Source of the DNA: an uncultured Bacteroidales bacterium
GTDB taxonomy: Bacteria; Bacteroidota; Bacteroidia; Bacteroidales; F082
Assembly: GCA_937896505.1 (NCBI GenBank)
Contig: CALBNP010000136.1
Location: forward strand, 24,110 to 88,109
Length of the DNA stretch: 64,000 nt
Direction of reading: 5' to 3'
Position numbers and translations under genes: made by a program. Positions 56,676-64,000 of the stretch are shown in pieces. The first letter of the stretch is position 1, and each line of letters opens with the position of its first letter. The notes below the pieces were generated by a model, which saw only the letters and a program-made list of their open reading frames with translations, was not told the DNA's origin and searched no databases.

Positions 56676-58937
56676 ATGGAAAACCTGCCTGCCTTATTCT
56701 CCGACCTTGCCTTGATTCTGGTCACGGCTGGAATCACGACGCTTTTGTTCAAGTGGCTGAAGCAGCCAGTCGTTTTGGGTTATATCATCGCAGGTTTCCT
56801 TATTGGGCCTAATTTCGAGTGGTTTCCCGTCATTAAAGACCAGGTCAGCGTTGAGACGTGGAGCGAAATTGGTATGGTTTTCATGCTCTTCGGTATCGGC
56901 TTGGAGTTCAGTTTCAAGAAGTTGAAGAAGGTGGGCGGCACTGTCGGCATCACGGCACTTACCGAATTGGTGACCATGTGCATAGTGGGTTTCTTGCTCG
57001 GTAAACTGCTGGGTTGGAGCCAGATGGATTGCATCTTCCTTGGTGCTATGCTTTCCATTTCGTCAACGATGATTATTGCCAAGGCTTTCGACGACATGAA
57101 ACTTGGGCGCGAGAAGTTCGCTGGTAATGTCATTGGAGAATTGGTTGTGGAAGACCTTGAGGCAGTGTTGCTTATGGTTATCCTTTCCACTTTGGCAGTG
57201 AGTAAGACCTTTAACGGAGTGGAGCTTTTGGGCAGTATGCTCAAACTTGTGTTCTTCATCTTGATATGGTTCATCGGTGGCATTTTCCTGGTACCAACCA
57301 TCTTGAAATGGGCCCGCAAATTCATGTCGGAAGAAACACTGACGGTTTTCAGCATAGGCCTCTGTTTCCTGATGGTGGTGTTGGCTAATTTGGCAGGCTT
57401 TTCCTCCGCATTGGGCGCTTTCGTGATGGGAAGTATCTTGGCCGAAACCCTTGAGGCTGAAGCCATTCACCGCCTCACAACACCTATCAAGAACCTGTTT
57501 GGTGCCATCTTCTTCGTGTCGGTAGGCATGATGGTCGATCCAAGGATTTTGGTCGATTATTGGTGGCAGATTTTGGTGATTACGATAGTCTTGCTTATCT
57601 TCAAGCCATTGAGCAATGTGGTTGGACGGCTTTTGGCTGGCATTGGCCTGAAAGAAGCCATGCAAGGCGGTTTCTGCTTCAGCCAAATCGGGGAATTTTC
57701 GTTTATTATCGCCACACTTGGTCTCAGTTACGGTGTCATCGACGATTTCATGTATCCTATCATCGTTTCGGTTTCCATCATTACCACTTTCATCACTCCA
57801 TACGCAATCAAATTAGGCATCCCGACCTATAACTGGGTGGAGAAACGTATTCCACCGCAACTGAAAGAAAGGATTAATAACAAGGAAGCAGGCCTGAAGG
57901 TAAAGAGCGGAAAACATGTGGATATGAAGAGCTTTTTGGTGAAGCAACTGAAAACTTTGGTTATCTATTCCGCCATTGTCATAGCCTTGATGTTGCTTTG
58001 CTTCAGCATCTGTTCCTTGGTCATTAAATACATCGGAGCTCCCTGGAACTATGTTATTAGCTTGATTATCACGCTTGTGATTTTGTCGCCTTTCCTTTGG
58101 GCGGTCGGCTTCCGCTATTCGATGACGGATCTTACCAACAAACTGATGAAAGCAAATCGCTTCAACAAAATGTTGATTCGAACTATATCCTTGATACGTT
58201 TCCTGTTGGTGTGGGCTGTAGTTTATAGCGTGATGCGCCATTACCTGAATGCTGCGTTTTGGGACGAATGGGAGGTCGGCAAGGCTGTGTTCGTTTGGCT
58301 TAACATTGGCTTCAGTTTGGTTTTTACCTTTTTGCTACGACTGCTATCTCCAGCGATGAATTTCTATCGCCGCATCGAAAAACGCTTTTTGGAGAATCTC
58401 AATCACCGGCAATCCAATCAGGTGTTCACCATTCCCGAAGTGCTTCAGGAGAATTGCCGCCTCAGCAAGATGACGCTCAGTCCCGACAGCCAATATTCGG
58501 GAAAGACAATCCGTGAGACCGATTTCCGCGATAGTTTTAATGTCAGTGTGGTGAGCGTTGAACGAGGAAAGAATAATTACGATTTGCCGAAGCCTGACTT
58601 TCAGTTGTTTCCGTACGACAAGATTACTTTTGTTGGTAACGAAGACAAATTGCGCCTTTTGATGGGCAGGATTGAATCGTTTGAAGATACACTGATTAAT
58701 GAACACGAAAATGGCGATGTGGACATGTATAAGGTTGAAGTTCGCCCTGATAGTCCATATTGTGGTGTGATGTTGAAGGATAGCGACTTGGCTTCGCGAT
58801 ACAACACCATGGTGATTGCCTTGGAGCGTGATGGCGATTTCATCCTCAATCCTTCGCCTCGCGTGGCATTCGCCGCCAACGATATTGTCTGGTTCGTGGC
58901 TTCGTCAGCCAATGCCAGAGTGCTTATGGCTTTGTGA
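56676..58937 (+). CDS. CPA2-family cation:proton antiporter with two TrkA-C domains, copy B
   Basis: 753 residues, sharing the domain order of copy A and near-identical stretches in the exchanger domain (for example LKQPVVLGYIIAGFLIGP and SMDxIFLGAML-type sequence). It differs at the acidic pair: copy A has VEDLAAILMM and copy B VEDLEAVLLM. The two TrkA-C domains (PDSQYSGKTIRETDFRDSF, RPDSPYCGVMLKDSDLASRY) end the protein. The 13-bp gap to copy A and the absence of a promoter between them indicate one transcript and a tandem duplication. Convergent with the CPA1 antiporter. Confidence 0.9.
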   Translation: MENLPALFSDLALILVTAGITTLLFKWLKQPVVLGYIIAGFLIGPNFEWFPVIKDQVSVETWSEIGMVFMLFGIGLEFSFKKLKKVGGTVGITALTELVTMCIVGFLLGKLLGWSQMDCIFLGAMLSISSTMIIAKAFDDMKLGREKFAGNVIGELVVEDLEAVLLMVILSTLAVSKTFNGVELLGSMLKLVFFILIWFIGGIFLVPTILKWARKFMSEETLTVFSIGLCFLMVVLANLAGFSSALGAFVMGSILAETLEAEAIHRLTTPIKNLFGAIFFVSVGMMVDPRILVDYWWQILVITIVLLIFKPLSNVVGRLLAGIGLKEAMQGGFCFSQIGEFSFIIATLGLSYGVIDDFMYPIIVSVSIITTFITPYAIKLGIPTYNWVEKRIPPQLKERINNKEAGLKVKSGKHVDMKSFLVKQLKTLVIYSAIVIALMLLCFSICSLVIKYIGAPWNYVISLIITLVILSPFLWAVGFRYSMTDLTNKLMKANRFNKMLIRTISLIRFLLVWAVVYSVMRHYLNAAFWDEWEVGKAVFVWLNIGFSLVFTFLLRLLSPAMNFYRRIEKRFLENLNHRQSNQVFTIPEVLQENCRLSKMTLSPDSQYSGKTIRETDFRDSFNVSVVSVERGKNNYDLPKPDFQLFPYDKITFVGNEDKLRLLMGRIESFEDTLINEHENGDVDMYKVEVRPDSPYCGVMLKDSDLASRYNTMVIALERDGDFILNPSPRVAFAANDIVWFVASSANARVLMAL

Positions 58938-58957
58938 TGGGCTAATTATTTCCCGAT

Positions 58958-60646
58958 TTAACTCTTGAGATATTTCTTGATGCCATGGGTAGCTTCCTTT
59001 TTCACAAAATCCATGTTATAGCTGACAATTATGTCGCCTGCTTTAGCGAGAATATTGTCCTTGGGAATGATAGTGTCGTTGTCGCGACGAAGAAGGACAA
59101 TCTTGATATGCTCATTTTCAGCAATTTCAGATAATTCTTTTCCGATATAAGGACTATTTTTCCGAATGCGTTGCTCTTCTAGCTCGCCAAGCGTATTCTC
59201 TTCCATTGTTTTGGTGCAAACTACAATCTTGTCGCCTGCCAGGAATTGGGTATGGCCACGAGGTGTCATTATTTCATCGCCTCGAATCACAACGGCAAAC
59301 AACATGCTCTTCGGCGAACCGATTTCCTTGATGGTCTTTCCAACCCACGGACTTTTTTCGGTCAACTCGAATTCGCCGAACTGCACATCATAGTCATCAC
59401 TGTAATCGCTGAACGACTTCATTACATCTTCGTCTTCGTCAATCATGTCGAGCATTTTGGCTGCCCAAGGAATAAGTGAGCCTTGAAAACCGATAGAAAT
59501 CAAAACGATAAAGAAGACAATGCCTAATATGTTGTTTTCCATGTGAATAGATGCTTCAGCCATGATAGCGAAAACGATTGATGAAGCACCACGAAGCCCA
59601 ACGAACGAAATCAATGTATTTTGTTTCAGATTGTAACCTTTACGCTTGAACCAGCACAAGATGGAGAATACACTGATGGGACGTGCGACAACGAGCATGA
59701 AGAGCCAAACCATGATGGCAGGCAATAAGACTCCGGCAAATGTCGAAAAGCTTCCAAAAACCGTGTCGACTTCTGCCGAAAGTCCCAAAAGGAAAAACAG
59801 GAACACCTGCATCAGGTTGGTGATACCATCGAAGAAGTGGACCTGAGTCTTTCTTCCGCTAAATTCGGTATTGCCGAGAATCATACCCACGATATAGGTG
59901 CTAAGGTAACCATTGCCGCCGACGAGTGTTGGGATGCCGTATGCCAAAAGTGCGGTAGCCAAGAAAAACAAGGAGTCGAATCCTGCGGAAAAACGTTTGA
60001 TCTTGTCTAATGCAATTCGGGCCAAGAATGCAAGCAGGAAGCCTCCGCCAACGCCAAAGACGATTTGAGAGAAAATGAGCCAGAGGATGGAACCTACTGA
60101 GATGCCTTCGTTGCCTGAACCGGCGATAACCGAAATCATTATGGTTGTGAGCATGTACGAACACGGGTCGTTACTGCCGCTTTCCACTTCAAGGACGGAT
60201 GCGGTGTGGTTCTTCAAGCCCAACTTGCGCGATCGCAGAGTGGAAAAGACCGAAGCCGCATCGGTTGAGGCCAAGACCGAACCCATGAGAAGGCTCTCTG
60301 TCCATTTCCAATGGAGGAGATAATGGCAAAACAGCCCCGTCAACCCAGCAGTCGTGATGACACCTACGCTCGCCAGCAATGCCGATTCGGTAAAGACTTT
60401 ATTCGCCGAGCCTTTCCAACGTGTGCCAAAACCACCATAGAAGATGATGATGTTAAGCGCGACCGTGCTGAACCCGTCAACGATATAGTAGTTTTCGTCC
60501 GTTATCAGGTCTTTGACGAGCGATGTGCCCATGCCAAGAATTAGGAAGGCCAACAACACAGGGACACCTATCTTGTTCGATATCTTGTCGAAAATCATGC
60601 AAATAATAATTATTATTGCAGCTAATGTGATAGCAGTAGTAACCAT
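58958..60646 (-). CDS. CPA1-type potassium/proton antiporter (NhaP2/CvrA-like)
   Basis: 562 residues from the ATG at 60646. Twelve-odd membrane segments to ~390 with GVPVLLAFLILGMGTSLVKD, GSVLASTDAASVFSTLRSRK, VESGSNDPCSYMLTTIMI (the SNDP motif) and FVGLRGASSIVFAI; then two TrkA-C domains (LTEKSPWVGKTIKEIG, RKNSPYIGKELSEIAE). NhaP2-like proteins exchange K+ for H+. The upstream in-frame ATG at 60670 lies one base from the -7 box (60672-60679), so it would not be within the transcript; the ATG at 60646 gives a ~20-nt leader and is preferred. Confidence 0.9.
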   Translation of the reverse strand: MVTTAITLAAIIIIICMIFDKISNKIGVPVLLAFLILGMGTSLVKDLITDENYYIVDGFSTVALNIIIFYGGFGTRWKGSANKVFTESALLASVGVITTAGLTGLFCHYLLHWKWTESLLMGSVLASTDAASVFSTLRSRKLGLKNHTASVLEVESGSNDPCSYMLTTIMISVIAGSGNEGISVGSILWLIFSQIVFGVGGGFLLAFLARIALDKIKRFSAGFDSLFFLATALLAYGIPTLVGGNGYLSTYIVGMILGNTEFSGRKTQVHFFDGITNLMQVFLFFLLGLSAEVDTVFGSFSTFAGVLLPAIMVWLFMLVVARPISVFSILCWFKRKGYNLKQNTLISFVGLRGASSIVFAIMAEASIHMENNILGIVFFIVLISIGFQGSLIPWAAKMLDMIDEDEDVMKSFSDYSDDYDVQFGEFELTEKSPWVGKTIKEIGSPKSMLFAVVIRGDEIMTPRGHTQFLAGDKIVVCTKTMEENTLGELEEQRIRKNSPYIGKELSEIAENEHIKIVLLRRDNDTIIPKDNILAKAGDIIVSYNMDFVKKEATHGIKKYLKS

Positions 60647-60671
60647 GTCTTCTTCTATAGATTTTGCCATG

Positions 60672-60679
60672 CAAAAGTA
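60672..60679 (-). promoter_or_regulatory. -7 box TACTTTTG for the CPA1 antiporter
   Basis: Minus-strand TACTTTTG. It fixes the start of the downstream gene to 60646. Confidence 0.7.
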
Positions 60680-60725
60680 TTAAAAATTCAAATCGAAAAC
60701 AAGACAAAATTCATCGGGAAAAATG

Positions 60726-60733
60726 TACCTTTG
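60726..60733 (+). promoter_or_regulatory. -7 box TACCTTTG for topB
   Basis: Eight bases before the ATG at 60742, giving a leader of a few nucleotides at most. Confidence 0.7.
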
Positions 60734-60741
60734 CAAGCGTT

Positions 60742-62643
60742 ATGATAGTGTGCATTGCAGAAAAACCGAGTGTCGCGAAAGACATCGCTAAAGTGTTGGG
60801 TGCCAATTCGGCACACGATGGTTATATGGAAGGCAACGGTTATCAGGTAACTTGGACTTTCGGTCACCTTTGCTGCCTGAAAGAGCCACACGACTACACC
60901 GACCAATGGAAGGCCTGGGCCTTGAGCCGATTGCCGATGATTCCACAACGCTTTGGCATCAAGCTCATTGCCGATAAAGGTGTCGAGAAGCAGTTCAAAA
61001 TCATCGAAGGCCTATTCCAAAAGGCCGATTATATCATCAACTGTGGTGATGCCGGCCAGGAAGGCGAACTCATCCAGCGGTGGGTGATGCAGAAAGCCAA
61101 TGTGCATTGTCCCGTGCAACGCTTGTGGACTTCCTCCATGACGGAAGAAGCCATTCGCGAAGGCTTCAACAACCTGAAGGACCAATCTGAATATCAGTCG
61201 CTTTACGAAGCAGGATTGGCACGTGCCATAGGCGATTGGCTGCTTGGAATGAACGCGACACGCCTCTACACTTTGCGTTATGGCAAGAACCGGCAAGTGC
61301 TTTCGATAGGACGCGTACAAACCCCAACTTTGGCATTGATTGTCAATCGGTATCTTGAAATCAAGAACTTCAAGCCGGAAGCCTATTGGGTGCTTTCCAC
61401 ATTGTATCGCGACACGCTCTTCACCGCGACAAAGGGGAAATATGGCAAAGCGGAAGAAGGCCAAGCCGACCTGAAATCCATTGAAGGAAAAGAATTTACA
61501 GTTACCAATGTAGAGAAGAAGCAAGGAAAGGAAGCTCCGCCACGACTTTACGACCTGACCTCGCTGCAAGTGGAATGCAACAAGAAATATGGCTTTTCTG
61601 CCGACCAAACCTTGCAAACCATCCAGAGCCTCTACGAGAAGAAATACACTACCTATCCGCGCGTCGATACGACATATCTGAGCGATGACATCTATCCGAA
61701 ATGCCCAGATATCCTTCAAAAACTCACACCTTATTCTGCCTTGACGGCACCGCTTTCGGGAAAGAAACTCCCGAAAAGCAAGAAGGTGTTCGACAACTCG
61801 AAAGTCACTGACCACCATGCCATTATCCCAACGGGAGTCGTTCCGCAAGGATTGTCGTTTGCCGAAGAAAAGGTATATGACGAAGTATGCCGGCATTTCA
61901 TCGCCGTGTTTTATCCCGATTGCGTGTTCAGCACTACAACAGTTCTTGGCAAAGTGGAAGAGGTTGAATTCAAGACCACGGGCAAGCAGATTCTTGAACC
62001 AGGCTGGCGCGAGGTGGTAAAGCCTCAAAAACAGCAAGACGAGAAGAAAGAAGGAGAGGAGGAGGAAGAAAAGACACTGCCTGCTTTCGAGAAAGGCGAA
62101 CAAGGGCCTCATCAGCCGCAATTGACTGAAAAACAAACAACGCCACCGAAACCATACACCGAAGCCACTCTTTTACGAGCCATGGAAACTGCCGGAAAGT
62201 TGGTCGATGACGAAGAACTACGCGAAGTGATGAAAACCAACGGCATAGGTAGGCCATCAACACGCGCTGCCATTATCGAGACACTCTTCAAGCGTAATTA
62301 TATCAAGAAGGTGCGCAAGAGCCTTGAGCCAACACCTACAGGCATTGAGCTCATCAGCCTCATCAACGAAGAACTGCTGAAAAGCGCCGAATTGACAGGC
62401 ATTTGGGAAAAGAAACTGCGTGAAATCGAGCAACATAAATATAGTACGCCTCAGTTTATCGAAGAACTGAAACAAATGGTGACCGAAGTGGTCAACAATG
62501 TGCTTTCAGGCAAGGTCGGCAATCCTGATGCCATCATCGGAACCGTTTGCCCGCAGTGTGGCAAGGGAAAAGTCATCAAAGGAAAGACCGCCTACGGTTG
62601 CTCGGAGTGGCGCAATGGCTGCAGTTGGCGAAAACCATTCTGA
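60742..62643 (+). CDS. topB: DNA topoisomerase III (type IA)
   Basis: 633 residues. TOPRIM: CIAEKPSVAKDIAKVLGA with the catalytic Glu, and INCGDAGQEGELIQRW with the acidic metal site (D-A-G-Q-E in place of the common D-A-D-R-E). IGRVQTPTLALIV, TTYPRVDTTYLSDDI (active-site Tyr region) and TNGIGRPSTRAAIIETLF follow. The C-terminus TVCPQCGKGKVIKG ... GCSEWRNGC is a four-cysteine zinc finger. A ~45-residue Glu/Lys-rich insertion (~429-475) is a probable flexible loop. It relaxes or decatenates single-stranded junctions. The start is fixed by the promoter and by the TOPRIM strand. Confidence 0.94.
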   Translation: MIVCIAEKPSVAKDIAKVLGANSAHDGYMEGNGYQVTWTFGHLCCLKEPHDYTDQWKAWALSRLPMIPQRFGIKLIADKGVEKQFKIIEGLFQKADYIINCGDAGQEGELIQRWVMQKANVHCPVQRLWTSSMTEEAIREGFNNLKDQSEYQSLYEAGLARAIGDWLLGMNATRLYTLRYGKNRQVLSIGRVQTPTLALIVNRYLEIKNFKPEAYWVLSTLYRDTLFTATKGKYGKAEEGQADLKSIEGKEFTVTNVEKKQGKEAPPRLYDLTSLQVECNKKYGFSADQTLQTIQSLYEKKYTTYPRVDTTYLSDDIYPKCPDILQKLTPYSALTAPLSGKKLPKSKKVFDNSKVTDHHAIIPTGVVPQGLSFAEEKVYDEVCRHFIAVFYPDCVFSTTTVLGKVEEVEFKTTGKQILEPGWREVVKPQKQQDEKKEGEEEEEKTLPAFEKGEQGPHQPQLTEKQTTPPKPYTEATLLRAMETAGKLVDDEELREVMKTNGIGRPSTRAAIIETLFKRNYIKKVRKSLEPTPTGIELISLINEELLKSAELTGIWEKKLREIEQHKYSTPQFIEELKQMVTEVVNNVLSGKVGNPDAIIGTVCPQCGKGKVIKGKTAYGCSEWRNGCSWRKPF

Positions 62644-62666
62644 CGCATCCTAAAATATCGCAAGCC

Positions 62667-63860
62667 TCATTCGATTTCCAAAGTCCTCTTGCAGATTTCG
62701 ATTTCTTCAGGATCGCCAGTGTATTTGCCGAGGTCGTCGCTGAGCTTCACGACCTTCTTCCAATTACGTTTTTCGGTAATCTTGGCGGCAGTGAGTTTCA
62801 CCACAATGTTCATGGCTTTCACATTATCGACATCGCAAGTGAGGTGTGTACCAATGCCATAGGAATCGGCCATGCGACCATCCACAATGTTGTGTAGCTC
62901 AATGGCTTCATCGACATTCAATCCGTTGCTGAAGATGATTGACTTGGTGCTTGGGTCGATGCCCAACTCTTTGTATTTGTTGATGATATCTTCCAAGGCC
63001 TCCACGTTATCGCCACTGTCAACACGCAAACCGTCAAACAGTTTGGCATGGAGCAAGGTGAAGTTTTGGAAGAATGCCTTGCGGGTATAGGTGTCATAAA
63101 GGAACACGCCCAAACTGCCTGTGAAAACATCCTGCCAATAGTCCATGGCGAGATAGTTGGCTTCGTTGTAGCCGTAGAGCGAGCAGGTCTCGATGAACTG
63201 GTGACTCATGGTGCCAATAGGAGTGAGGTTGTATTTCATGGCGAAATAGACGTTCGACGTACCCACGAAACACGTCTTTGTGAATTGCTTCTGTGCTTCG
63301 ATGAACGATTGGATGACACGTTCCTGATGCTCAAACGAGAAACGTCGGCGGGTACCGAAATCACTGAACTTCACGCCGTTGCCAATGAGGCGGATTCCTT
63401 TATCGTAAGATTTCTTATATTCCTTTTCGGCATCGTAATTTTCCAATTCGCCCTTCATCTCGTGCCAAAGTTCCGAAACGGTAGCCAGGATGGGCATTTC
63501 CCAAAACACCGTGCGCCAAAGCAAACCCGTCACACTGATATGAAGATGGCCCTCAGCATCTTGGCTGACCTCGACTTCCGACGACTTCATCTTGAAACCT
63601 TTCAGGAAAGTGAAGAACCACAGCGGGAAATAGTAGCATTTCTGCTTCATGAAATGCGATTCCTCGTCGGTGATGCGAAGGTCCTCAATCATCTTGAACT
63701 GTTCCTTTAGCTTTTCCGCAAAGCCTTCGGGATAAACCGAGTTGTTGCGGTCAACGAAAGTGTATTGACCCATGGCGCGAGGAAACTTCTGCAAATAGGC
63801 ATAGCAAACGCTAAACGTATATAAATCGTTGTCTAATAAGCTGTTGATAATTCTTCTCAT
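62667..63860 (-). CDS. pncB: Nicotinate phosphoribosyltransferase
   Basis: 397 residues. NDLYTFSVCYAYLQKFPRAM is the N-terminal signature (D-L-Y), DFGTRRRFSFEHQERVI the phosphoribosyl-binding region, FVGTSNVYFAMKYNLTPIGTMSHQ the central His motif and GLRVDSGDNVEAL, IIFSNGLNVDEA, SYGIGTHLTCDV the C-terminal barrel. It converts nicotinate and PRPP to nicotinate mononucleotide for NAD salvage. Monocistronic as far as can be seen; a further minus-strand gene ends 10 bp upstream of its start. Confidence 0.94.
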   Translation of the reverse strand: MRRIINSLLDNDLYTFSVCYAYLQKFPRAMGQYTFVDRNNSVYPEGFAEKLKEQFKMIEDLRITDEESHFMKQKCYYFPLWFFTFLKGFKMKSSEVEVSQDAEGHLHISVTGLLWRTVFWEMPILATVSELWHEMKGELENYDAEKEYKKSYDKGIRLIGNGVKFSDFGTRRRFSFEHQERVIQSFIEAQKQFTKTCFVGTSNVYFAMKYNLTPIGTMSHQFIETCSLYGYNEANYLAMDYWQDVFTGSLGVFLYDTYTRKAFFQNFTLLHAKLFDGLRVDSGDNVEALEDIINKYKELGIDPSTKSIIFSNGLNVDEAIELHNIVDGRMADSYGIGTHLTCDVDNVKAMNIVVKLTAAKITEKRNWKKVVKLSDDLGKYTGDPEEIEICKRTLEIE

Positions 63861-63869
63861 GATTCTATA

Positions 63870-64000
63870 TTAACATAGTTTTGCATAAATGCTCCTAATC
63901 TTGTCGGAAATATATTTCACTGAATTCATGGTGTTTTCCAACACCTGAACCAAGTCTTTTCGCTTGATGATTTCAACGAGATTGTAGTTTTTGGTGAACA
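63870..64000 (-). CDS. 3' end of an unidentified minus-strand gene (runs off the window)
   Basis: The frame is open from the window edge to a TAA at 63870-63872 and encodes about 43 residues, including FTKNYNLVEIIKRKDLVQVL and VKYISDKIRSIYAKL. This is a helical, Lys-rich tail; no family is recognised. It ends 10 bp before pncB on the same strand, so the two may be co-transcribed. Confidence 0.5.
   Translation of the reverse strand, partial: FTKNYNLVEIIKRKDLVQVLENTMNSVKYISDKIRSIYAKLC

Noticed and set aside
61012..62136. A 374-codon open frame antisense to topB
   Set aside because: Shadow of a conserved gene; no domain and no promoter of its own.
60742..62643. TopB TOPRIM motif D-A-G-Q-E as a disabling change
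   Set aside because: The metal-binding Asp and Glu remain and I believe this variant is normal for TopB of this phylum; not treated as an anomaly.
1..64000. tRNA, rRNA, complete insertion sequences, prophage genes or an origin of replication
   Set aside because: Looked for cloverleaf-type ends, transposase motifs, integrases and dnaA-box clusters; none found.

Overview
The window reads as a chromosomal segment of a Bacteroidales (phylum Bacteroidota) bacterium. Evidence from the sequence: at least two dozen genes are preceded by the Bacteroidota -7 promoter box TAnnTTTG (TATTTTTG, TATCTTTG, TACCTTTG); recognisable Shine-Dalgarno sites are absent; one secreted protein carries a C-terminal type IX secretion sorting domain; there are many SusD-era style lipoprotein and signal-peptide genes; and the gene content (six-domain S1, DUF5106 thioredoxin-like, pyrophosphatase proton/sodium pump, AAA/DUF4143 ATPase) is typical of that group. 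Species cannot be named from this alone.

Layout. 0-3.6 kb is accessory: the C-terminal part of a type I restriction HsdR, a broken AAA-ATPase remnant and an intact AAA/DUF4143 ATPase, each ATPase preceded by its own tandem repeat of 32 or 33 bp. 3.6-8.3 kb is core: an aminotransferase, ribosomal protein S1 behind a structured leader, an S4-domain protein and a sugar-kinase-like phosphotransferase. 8.3-8.6 kb is a 207-bp imperfect palindrome. 8.6-15.2 kb holds a pentapeptide-repeat/thioredoxin-like pair, a secreted nuclease/phosphatase-fold protein, an EamA transporter, an acyl-CoA ligase and an NtrC-like regulator that faces a hybrid histidine kinase (15.2-17.7 kb). 17.7-24.3 kb: a beta-grasp-like mini protein, a 5'-nucleotidase-like lipoprotein, an aldose epimerase, Uup, and a T9SS-exported protein. 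24.3-29.6 kb is a five-gene minus-strand operon with overlapping genes: an LTA-synthase-like membrane protein with lost metal ligands, a lipid kinase, a SUI1 factor, an MscS channel and an esterase. 29.6-38.2 kb: M23 peptidase, lipoproteins, a phosphoesterase, and an S9/C45 hydrolase operon.

38.2-41 kb is the most unusual stretch: a 290-nt region with five nested perfect stems and a terminal T-run (a candidate structured RNA), then a VWA-domain secreted protein and a small secreted protein with a phospholipase A2-like motif. 41-51 kb is core: parE, a flippase, folA, thyA, a nucleoside permease, a bifunctional-nuclease-domain protein, a membrane pyrophosphatase, and a phosphopantetheinyl transferase. 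51-64 kb: a second acyl-CoA ligase, a double-retropepsin lipoprotein, two tandem CPA2 antiporters facing a CPA1 antiporter, topB, pncB and the tail of an unidentified gene.

Between genes there is repeated DNA of three kinds: REP-like hairpins with a GTCAT...ATCT core and arms that differ in sequence but stay complementary (24.3, 33.0, 43.1 kb); heptanucleotide arrays at 45.1, 46.1 and 47.6 kb, the last inside a coding region; and the 8.4-kb palindrome. No tRNA, rRNA, CRISPR array or complete insertion sequence was seen.
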